64,000 bases of DNA, taken from the NCBI RefSeq assembly GCF_963082655.1, contig NC_081553.1, positions 37,770,474 through 37,834,473 on the forward strand, read 5' to 3'. Position 1 is the first letter of the stretch; each line of letters starts with the position of its first letter. Source of the DNA: Stomoxys calcitrans (taxonomy: Eukaryota > Arthropoda > Insecta > Diptera > Muscidae). Under the pieces are notes generated by a model, which saw nothing but the letters and a program-made list of their open reading frames with translations, did not search any database and was not told the DNA's origin. This document shows positions 55,641 through 64,000 of the stretch, piece by piece. The translations under genes were made by a program, and so were the position numbers.

Positions 55641-56660
55641 AACCAATTATGACAATATGGGACTCAAATGAAAAATACCTGGGAATAAAACAAGAAACTG
55701 AGAACGGAGCAGAATGGAACTCAAACGAAAGACATCTGGGAGTAGAACAACTATGCATAAAATTTCAGTCCAATCAGATGAAAATTGAGGATGGGAGCTA
55801 TATCACACTGTGTGCAAAATTTCAGCCAAATACAAAAAATGCGGCTTCCAGGGGCTCATGAAATCAAATCGGGCGGTCGGTTTATATGGGAGCTATATCC
55901 AAATCTGAACCGATATGGCCCATTTGCAATCCCCAACGGCCCACAACAATAAGAAGTATATGTGCAAAATTTCAAGCGGCTAGCTTTACGCGTTCGACCG
56001 CTATCGTAATTTCGACAGACGGACGGACAGACATGGATAGATCGACTCTGGATGACACCAATCTTAGTCGGCAAATGTCGCGGGTCCGCCACATGGTAGG
56101 ATAGCATGGGACTCAAATTAAACGTGATTGGATAATGCTTTGTGGCATAAGAAAGTGGTTTTTGGAATTTGAGGCAAAATGTTTGGGCTAAGCTCAACCC
56201 CAGACATTAACATTTTGAAAGCGTTCTTAGAATTTTGACAACATGAGACACAAATATAAGTTGCCTGGGAATAGAGAAAATACAAACCAAATGGGGTTGT
56301 AACGAAATGGACACCGAGTTTAAAGGCTAATCTGGTATCGCGAATTCTGGGGAGAACCTAATATTCTAAATTGAGGATAATTAAATGAGGGGACCTCCCC
56401 CGCCACGGCCCCACCAATAATGCATTTTAATCGATCTTGGCAATATGAACATGAAATGAAAGATTCTTGGTAGTAGAATAAGAAACTGACTTAAAATTTG
56501 GAGCCAATTATCTGGGGGCCTCCATTTCTCCAAAACCACTTGAGCGGTTATGTACGTACGTGTATGTAAATCGATTTGGACAGTATGGGACTAAAATGAA
56601 TACTAGTGGTTGGGTGCTGGATAAAAAGCAAGAATTTTGCATCCAATTAAAAAGAAAAAA
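55641..56660 (+). repeat. Delta and beta fragments, mosaic
   Basis: Delta words ('ATGGGACTCAAATGAAAAATACCTGGGAATA') flank a beta 3' portion at about 55741-56060 ('AAATTTCAGCCAAATAC', 'CGGTTTATATGGGAGCTATATCC', 'AGCGGCTAGCTTTACG', 'CAGACGGACGGACAGACATGG'). Delta-like sequence resumes to 56600. Confidence 0.6.
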
Positions 56661-56661
56661 C

Positions 56662-57455
56662 AAAAAAGGCGTTAAGTGCGACCGGGCCGAACCTTGAATA
56701 CTCACCACCTCGGGTATATATATCAACCACATTTCGTCATAATCCGGTGATTTACACCCCCATAGCAGCTAAATCGAAATATGGTCCGATTTGGACCAAA
56801 TTCGGCAAGGACATTGAGTGGTCTAATAAGTGCCAGCCATTGCTCAATTTTGTAGAACAAAATATTAGTCTTTTTGGTAGCTATATCCAAATATAGCCTA
56901 TATCTGAAGCCTATACGACACGTATGTTGAAATCCTAACATAAGTCACTGTATCAAATTTTAGCGAAATCGGATTATAAATGCGACTTTCATGGGGCCAA
57001 AACTTTAAATCGACAGAATATAGTCCGAATATTCAAATCTGAACCGATTTGAATATAGCCTTTTATGGACCCAAAATCTTATATCGAGAGATCACTCTAT
57101 ATGGCAGCTATATCCAAATCTTGACCGATCTAGACCAAGTTGCAAAAAGATGTCGAGGGACCTAACACATTTCAATATCCCAAATTGCGGCGACATGGGA
57201 CAATAAATGAGCCTTTTATGGGCTCAAGACCTGAAATCGAGGGATCGGACTATAAGGCAGCTAACCCCAAATCTGAACAGATGTGGGCCAAATTGAAGAG
57301 GGATGTCGAAGGGCCTAACACAACACACACTGTTCCAAATTTTGGGGTCAGGAAATCAAATCGGAAGATCGGTTCATATGAGAGCTATGTCAAGTTATAG
57401 ACCGATTTGACCGTACTTCGCACAGTTGTTTGTTGAAAGTCGTAACAGAACACTT
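56662..57455 (+). mobile_element. Alpha head joined to a beta internal segment
   Basis: Starts 'AAAAAAGGCGTTAAGTGCGACCGGGCCGAAC' (alpha, hairpin mutated) and runs through alpha units to about 57345. It then switches to beta-like 'GTCAGGAAATCAAATCGGAAGATCGG…ACAGTTGTTTGTTGAAAGTCGTAACAGAACAC'. There is no 3' terminus. Confidence 0.65.
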
Positions 57456-58620
57456 CGCGCATGTAGTTGCAACTACTCCGTATGGAGCATTCCTCTATCC
57501 TCAATCTGTGGACGTGCCCGATTGCTGCCAGCTGAGGTTCCATGATAACAAAAAACACCACAAAGCTTGCAGCTTAAAGTTCCAATCTGTATGGTGCTCG
57601 TTGGTATCCCGTGCCGTGATAAATTCTTTCTATGGGAGTTGTGCATTAGGCCGTCCTACACGTTGTTGTGACCTGCTGCCGCCATCTGAAGTGTAACCCA
57701 GATTACTTCTTCTACACCCCCTCTTGGGATCAATCACGGATCTCGGTGTATCTGAGGACGGTAGCAAGATCCCTTCCGTCTCTTTCACGACACTGGGCCC
57801 GTAGGCCCAACTCTGCTGGTGATCGAATTACTATAGATATCCTTCCAAAGATCGATTTCATGCTGTTTTGGTTAGCGTCTCCAGTATGTTTGGGTGCCAA
57901 CATGTAGTCGTTATCTGTGTCCGACAATGTAGTCGCCCATTATCTTGACTCCAAGTATAACTTTGAAGGTAGTGAGATCGTCAAGGGCTGATACAGCACC
58001 TTAAGAGTTCGGGCAACACGTTAGAGCCCGGGCATTAATCTAGAGCGTTCTCTAGGCCCCACCAGTTGTTAAGCGGAATGAGGGCAGAGGTGGATAGGCA
58101 TATCTCTGTCTCCTTTTCAGGCAACAGAATACGATAGCTATAAGCCCGTAGCATCAATCCAAATCCCTTATCAAAATCATATTCCTGTGTACGCGCCATG
58201 GTCAAGTCTCCCTTGATTGGAGAGTCCACGGGTCCATCACTCCCAGGACTGCATCTATTTATAGAGCACCCCTGTACAATTTTTATATGGCAAAGTACTT
58301 CACAAATTTAGCCAGCATTAAAAGGGAAGCAACTACCACTGAAAATTTGTTTCTGATGTTCCCACCAGAATTCGAACCATGGCGTTCAGCGTCATAAGTC
58401 ATAAGCCACCTCCGCGCTACGGTGGCCTACGAGCACCCCTGTGGGTGAATAAAAAGGCAACTGGGGGCATCCGTTTGCCATGTCGCGGGGACGTCGTCGT
58501 GTATAATTGCCTTTTTGTGGCACGACCTGGTCATCTCCGCCTCGTGGCTGGTCGTTCAGCTATCCACCACCTGCTAACCCCGGTAGAAGACTGAGCTCGG
58601 CCCTCCCCATATACATATAG
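57456..58620. other. Unidentified element, interrupted by a SINE
   Basis: Sequence unlike its AT-rich surroundings: more GC and no tandem structure. Minus-strand frames of 64-65 codons (58035-58229, 57730-57927) sit in tandem with stops between, as in a decayed coding element. I recognise no domain. It could be LINE 5' or 3' sequence or a host-derived fragment. The SINE at 58276-58430 entered it, and the sequence continues on both sides ('GAGCACCCCTGT' then 'GGGTGAATAAAAAGG'). Confidence 0.4.
58276..58430 (-). mobile_element. SINE, 3' truncated, with 12-bp target duplication
   Basis: Perfect direct repeats GAGCACCCCTGT at 58264-58275 and 58431-58442. The minus strand begins 'TAGGCCACCGTAGCGCGGAGG' (box A-like) and carries 'TGGTTCGAATTC' (box B-like). 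Same family as 17084-17368, with an 8-bp-scale duplication in the head ('GTCATAA' twice) and most of the tail lacking. Confidence 0.88.
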
Positions 58621-58676
58621 GGAAGGGACATATAAACCGATTGGGGCAATTTAGAAGACAACATGAATATGATATC

Positions 58677-59640
58677 AAAATTTATTAATTTATTTAAAAA
58701 TAAGAAATTGACAATATTTTATACAAAAATAAAATATTTACCAAATTTTTTATGAAAAGAAAGTTTTTATAAAATTTTCTAAAAAAAAAATTTATAAAAT
58801 TTTCAGTGAAAATTAATTTTTTCCCAAAAATTTATATAAAAAAAAATTTAAAAAAAATTATGTTTATTTTTCTTTCGAAACGAATTTAGTGATAGAAGAT
58901 TTCAAGCAATGCGAAAGGAAAGCCAGAGATCACAGCACAACAACCACTGTCGGACGCGTTTCGTCCTTGGTAATGGGAATTATTCAACCACATTGGGTGT
59001 GGAGGCTTATATCGAATACACACTAACCAAGTTCGACAACTTTTTGACTAGCTGCTATTTTCTACCGCATTTACATTCGTTGTAGCGATGGGTTTCTTGT
59101 CCATACAACTACAGTTGCTTCCATGGTATACATATGTTATTTATGCTGCTTTTAAAAGTTGTATTGATTGTTGTATTACTATTGCCTAAAGCACCTAGGT
59201 TCAAATCCCGGACGAACTCCATCGATTATTTTTTTATGAAAAAATTTTGCAACATTTTTTATGAAAAAATAAAAAAAAATTTCAAAATTAAAAAAAAAAA
59301 ATTCCGAAATTTATAAAAAAAATTAATAAAATTTATTATGAAAAGAAATTTTTACGAATTTTTTATGTAAAAAGAACACAATTTAACAAAATTTTTTGTG
59401 AAAAAATTTTTTCTTAAAATAAAGTTTCAAAAAAGTTTTCTCTTAAAATAAAATTTTTTTATGAAAAGAAAATTGTCAAAATTTAAAAAAAAAAATTCGA
59501 AATTTATAAAAAAAATAATAAAATTTATTATGAAAAAAATTTTTACGAAATTTTTTATATAAAAAAAAACACAAACACAAAATTTTTTCTTAAAATTAAG
59601 TTTCAAAAAAGTTTTCTCTTAAAATAAAATTTTGAAATAT
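58677..59640. repeat. AT-rich AAAATTTT arrays around a short unique stretch
   Basis: 58677-58870 and 59210-59640 are made of TATAAAATTTT / AAAAATTTTTTATG words. Parts of 59260-59480 and 59480-59640 repeat each other ('TTAAAATAAAATTTT', 'AGTTTCAAAAAAGTTTTCTC'). 58880-59200 is unique and includes a box B-like GGTTCAAATCC at about 59199 with no convincing box A. Confidence 0.6.
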
Positions 59641-61245
59641 TTATTTTTTTTTGGAAGTAGTCCACATGTTTTTTTAACAAATGTCCCCCACTGTCACTAA
59701 ACCATTCATCTGTCGGTATTCGGTTTATGTTCATCTTTGGTTGGAAGATATTTTCATTTAATTTCTAAAAGGTTCAACCTTTTGGTGAATATGCGCGTAT
59801 GACAATGTGAGGCTGCTAAGTTGGCTACCGCGCTATGTCAAGAATTTGAATTCAATTCAGCTGGGGTTTATGTGACATAAATTATCAATGACATGACCAA
59901 AAGGTACCACTAACAATACACATAAAGCACACAAAAGGAGCTTAACTTTTTTTTTTGCAAAGGGAGAGAGGAAAAAAAAAAACACTAAATACCGGCAACT
60001 AAAAAAATCATCGAAAAAATCTGAGCTTCGAATGATGCTGCCAAATGGCTGTTGTCGCTTAAGGTAAGTAAATCGAAGTCATAAGCGGCAAAATCGTCTT
60101 TCTCATCAACCTCATGATGTGGCCGGCAAGTCAGCCATTGTCAGCATTGGCATTGGTGCGTTAATTTCCAATTTGAGCTCATAAGCGATGAAAGTTAAAT
60201 TTTTTTGAAACAAAAATACCAGAAGTAGGTAAGAAGCAGAAGCCAAATGGTGCGGTGTTGCCATCAAAGATATTTTTGTTGTCTTGTGAAAGGGCGATTA
60301 TTATGTATGTGACACAAGGTTCCCTCAATGAGTCTTTATGTCCCTCCGGGTTTTTAGTGTTCTTTGGCCCCCAACGGCCATCATCACTTTGGGTGAAAAA
60401 TGGCATTTACTTTGATTAGCAGCCAACAGCTTGACTGCCTGATTTGGCCTTCATCAATGGTTAAGGTTTTAAAGATTTTTTGAGAGAAATCAATTCCAGC
60501 CAAGTTATGTTGCAATGACACATTTGCTTCACTTTGGTCCTTGGGATTGGGTCACAATCCCTCTTTGAATTATTGACAGCTAAAGTGTGCTTCGAGTGAC
60601 ATTTGATATGAAACGAAAGGGATTGGCGAATGGACAGACGCAGCAGCAAAAAACCCACAAAGTAGCACAAATAGTAGCCGTAGCAGAAGCAGCATCATCA
60701 CCCATCGGTTGACATTATCTTAAGAAATGTTCAAAATTTTCTTAAGATTTATTAGGATTTGCACAGTGTTTGTTTGTCTGCATGTGTGTGTGTGTGTATG
60801 AAATATAAATTGAATGGATTTGCTAAGGAAATTCAAAACATATTTGCTAAGGACATTCAACAAATGCCATCATGTTTCCTTGATGTGTTAATCAATGCAA
60901 CAAAGCCTTCTCCATGAATCCTTCGTTATCAAGGAAAACAAGCCTGGACAAAAAAAAAAACAAAAATGAATTCATATTGAAACGCATTAACACATCCTTT
61001 ATGCTGACATTGAATGGGACGGCATTTGCTGATGTAGATAATTCTGTTGTTACTGATGATGTCATTACGGAACACCAAATGGTCCATTTCATTGGATATT
61101 GCGGAAAACCCCCTTTTTGATCAACAACTTGCGATGTCACAGACTAGCATTTGTCCATATGCAAAGCAGTTGGAGCAAATAATCATTGAGTAATTTCAAT
61201 TTTCAAGCTTACACTGTGAATATTTTGAATATATACACAAAACAC
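59641..61245. other. No gene recognised
   Basis: Mixed AT-rich sequence with a (GT)n run near 60783-60799. Short frames (60179-60406 -, 60461-60670 -, 60892-61140 -) show no domain, and I see no splice-linked exon pattern. Confidence 0.45.
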
Positions 61246-61590
61246 AAAAAAAAAAATTATTTATTTAAATAAAAAATGTTTACAAAATTTTATTTCTAAA
61301 AAAAATTGATTGTAAATTTAATTTTTTTTGGTTTTTTTTTTAGATTTTATTTTTTTTTTTGGCAAAAATTTAATTGAATTCAAATATTTTTCAAAATTTT
61401 ATTTCCATAAAAAATTTTTCAAAATTGTATATTTTCAGAATTTTTATTTTTTGAAGAACATTTTTGTCAATATTGTTAATGTTTTCTAATTTTTTTTAAA
61501 GAAATTTTTATAAAATTTTATTTGAATAAAAATTTTTTTAAAAATTTTATTCTTATAGGAACTTGTTTGCCAAAATTTTATGTCTTTTTT
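61246..61590. repeat. AT-rich AAAATTTT array
   Basis: Same word family as 25030-25228 and 59210-59640. Confidence 0.6.
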
Positions 61591-61622
61591 ATACCCACCA
61601 CCATAGGATGGGGGTATACTCC
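61588..61622 (-). repeat. Isolated 3' terminal hairpin of an alpha/beta element
   Basis: TTTTTTATACCCACCACCAT followed by AGGATGGGGGTATACTCC is the reverse complement of an element's 3' end, with nothing else of the element beside it. Confidence 0.6.
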
Positions 61623-63695
61623 TCCCGCTTACCCAAATTTTCAGAAATGTCAGATCTCGCAGATGGCTGGTGCGATTTAAGCGAAATTTTTGTGTGCTCT
61701 TATATAGTACCCTAAAAATAAAAATTTGGTACCCAAATTTCGGATAGTGTACCTAGGGGGGCTGCCCCACCCTAAAACCTACCAAACATATATTTAGACC
61801 AATCATGGCAATATGGGACTCAAATGAAAAGTTTTTAGGATAAGAAAACATATCTGATATCTAATTGTCGGACCAAGTGCTAGGGGGACCACCCCAAAAC
61901 ACCCCTAAATCGGACATATTTACCGACCATGGCAATATGGGACTCAAATGAAAGGTATTTGCGAGTAGAATACGAATCTGATATCCAAATGTGGGATCAC
62001 GTTTCTGGGGGTCCACCCCTTTCCCAAAACACCCCCCAAACAGTACTTATTTACAAAAGCTTTTTAATTCTCGGAAATAAATATTCCAAGGAAACTTTTG
62101 TTCCATATTAAGTAAAAGAAGGCGCAGCGAAGCGGGCCCCGGTCAGCTAGTCTTATATATAAAATTCAATTTGTGTTGTTTGTTTCTTCCTATAGACTCA
62201 AAAACGGCTGAACCGATTACCTTAAAATGTTCGAAGATTTTGTAGGCTGGTCTGGATAGAAACATAGGCTATATAAATTTTTGATATCGGGAAGGGGGTG
62301 GACCCTCCCCCTTACCCCAAAAGTGCTACCCAAGAATAAAAGTGGACCGATCGGGACAATATGGGATTCAAATGAAAGGTATTCAAGAGTAGAGTACGAA
62401 TTTCATAATACAAATTGGGCCCCAGTACCTGGGCGGCCGCCCCAGCCCCAAAAACCCCTCAAAATAGTTTAATTTGACGGTCATGACAATATGGGACTCA
62501 AATGAAAGGTATTCGGAAGTAGATTACGAATATGGTCAGGAAGTAGGAATAGGCTTTATAATTTTTTGATAACGAAAGGGGGCGGACCCTCCACCGTTAC
62601 CCCAATAACACCACTCAAAATCAGAAGTGTACCGATAAGGATAATATGGGTATCAAATGAAAAGTATGCGGGAATAGATAACGAATCAGGTATACAAGTC
62701 CACGTCGAAGTATAGGGGGTCACTCCACCCCCATAAAAATTCCAAAAAATGGGCCCATTAGCCAATCTCTCGGTTTGTTTGTTACGTATAGACTGAAAAA
62801 CGGCAGAATCGATCTTCTCGAAATTTTCGCATTTTGTGTAATTTTCGGTATCGGAAGGGTGACGGATCCTCCCCCTTATGCCAAAAACATAACCCATAAT
62901 AAAAAGTGGACTAATCGGGACAATATAGGTATCAAATGAAAGGTATTGTAGAGTAGAATACGAATATGGTATTAAAATTTGAGTCTAAGTACCCATCAGA
63001 CCCCCCAACCCCAAAACTCCCCCAAACAGATATATTGGACATTCATTTCAATGTGGGGCTCAAATGAAAGGTATTCGGGTGTAGATTTCGAATCTGGCGT
63101 ACATAATCAGATCGAAGGAAAGGGGGTTATGTCACCCCTCAAAAACGCCATTAGACCCATTATGACTATATGATACTTGGCTGAAACGATTTTTTTAAAA
63201 TTTTCATAGATCGTGTAGCTTTTTTCTGGAAGGAAACATAGGCTATATAATTTTTAGATATCGGGTGGAGTCGGACCCTCCACCTTACCCCAAAAACGCC
63301 ACCCATAGTCGAAAGTGGTCCGATGGGCACAGTAAGGGTATCAAATGAAAGGTATTGGAGACCAGAAAAAGAATATGATACTAAAATTTGGATCCAAGTA
63401 CACGCGTACTTGGTGCTTTTTCCCCTAAAGATACGTCAAATCGTATATTTGACCCATTATGACAATATGGGACTCAAATAAAAGGTAGTTGAGAGTAGAA
63501 AACGAATATGATATCCAATTTTGGAGCCAAGTGTTTTGGGGTACGCCCTAAAGCACCCCCTAAACTGAACATCATTTCCGTTGGAAATAAGGAACTAATT
63601 TGATATTGATTTTTAGTGCAAAGTGCCGGTGGCCGCCCCAGCCCCGAAACACAATCCAAGCGGTTCCTATTTACCGGCCATGTCTATATGGGGCT
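61623..63695 (+). repeat. Delta-family tandem array
   Basis: Around ten diverged units carrying 'ATATGGGACTCAAATGAAAGGTATT', 'GAGTAGA.TACGAAT.TG.TATCC', and a C-rich block (ACCCTCCCCCTTACCCCAAAA). At about 62140 an internal end-like motif 'GCGGGCCCCGGTCAGCTAGT' is followed by 'AAAAACGGCTGAACCGATTACC', suggesting a boundary between two copies or an element end. No coding capacity. Confidence 0.65.
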
Positions 63696-63699
63696 CAGA

Positions 63700-63893
63700 T
63701 TAACTATGTTCAGAACCGTCCAAATTGGTCATGATCCCATATAAGCTCCCATATAAACCGATCTCCCGATTTGACTTCTTGAGCCGCTGGAAGCCCCAAA
63801 TCAGTCTATAACCAGATATAGCTGTCATTTTTTAGCAGAATACATGTTCGTCGGTTCCCAAGATTCGGCCCGGCTGAACTTAGCACGCTTTAA
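63700..63893 (-). mobile_element. Beta-family 5' fragment, reverse orientation
   Basis: Ends at the right with 'AGATTCGGCCCGGCTGAACT' and TAGCACGCTTTA, the reverse complement of a beta 5' end. Only one and a half units remain. Confidence 0.7.
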
Positions 63894-63924
63894 ATTTTTT
63901 TTATAAAAAATTGTGTCGACATTT

Positions 63925-64000
63925 TTATAACCACCATAAAAGAATGGGGAATGTTAATTTTGTCATTCCGTTTGCTACATATCGAAATATCCATTTCCGA
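63925..64000 (-). mobile_element. Alpha-family 3' end, running out of the window
   Basis: 'TTATAACCACCATAAAAGAATGGGGAATGTTAATTTTGTCATTCCGTTTGC…GAAATATCCATTTCCGA' is the reverse complement of the alpha terminal region. The rest lies beyond 64000. Confidence 0.7.

Noticed and set aside
59180..59225. Possible tRNA gene or SINE around GGTTCAAATCC
   Set aside because: A box B-like word is present, but no box A at the right distance and no cloverleaf could be drawn.

Overview
The window is non-coding, repeat-saturated nuclear DNA of a higher fly. I infer a calyptrate muscoid such as a stable, horn or house fly. The grounds are recognition only: the tRNA-headed SINEs, the elements carrying GTCY/GACR tetranucleotides and TA tracts next to GCCGGGC hairpins, and the RNase H-bearing LINEs look like muscid and drosophilid repeats. 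No host protein-coding gene, rRNA or functional tRNA could be supported on either strand. The only intact long reading frames belong to one LTR retrotransposon.

Layout. 1-4.7 kb: a LINE remnant (RNase H end) and a broken Tc1/mariner transposase. 5-6.4 kb: a tandem-repeat element of the 'alpha' family. 6.5-7.7 kb: a 15-bp minisatellite. 7.7 kb: a mariner-type MITE. 8.1-9.6 kb: a second minisatellite with a ~1-kb higher-order duplication. 11-12.8 kb: LINE-B copy 1. 12.8-15.8 kb: alpha elements. 17.1-17.4 kb: a SINE with a perfect 13-bp target duplication. 17.5-24.2 kb: one old minus-strand LINE ('LINE-J', endonuclease to C-terminus) cut into four pieces by an alpha element, a beta element and LINE-B copy 2. 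25.2-34.6 kb: a complete BEL/Pao retrotransposon with indistinguishable 445-bp LTRs. 34.8-42.5 kb: beta elements, one with a nested 'gamma' element, plus LINE-C holding another MITE. 43.2-48.4 kb: an alpha/beta chimera and a long degraded LINE-A. 49.6-57.4 kb: alpha, beta and 'delta' repeats. 57.5-58.6 kb: an unidentified element with a SINE inside. 58.7-64 kb: AT-rich repeats, then a delta array.

The alpha, beta and gamma families look like DINE-1/mini-me type (Helentron-related) non-autonomous elements. Each has a 5' GCCGGGC hairpin or equivalent, subterminal inverted repeats, about 154-bp internal tandem units, a GACR/GTCY tract, a TA-rich stretch and a 3' hairpin ending in TATAAAA.

The most unusual object is the BEL/Pao element. 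Besides a 1753-residue Gag-Pol it carries a separate 305-residue reading frame in the position normally held by env. That frame encodes a second, highly diverged set of three zinc motifs plus a retropepsin-like domain. A splice-acceptor-like sequence lies just before its ATG.
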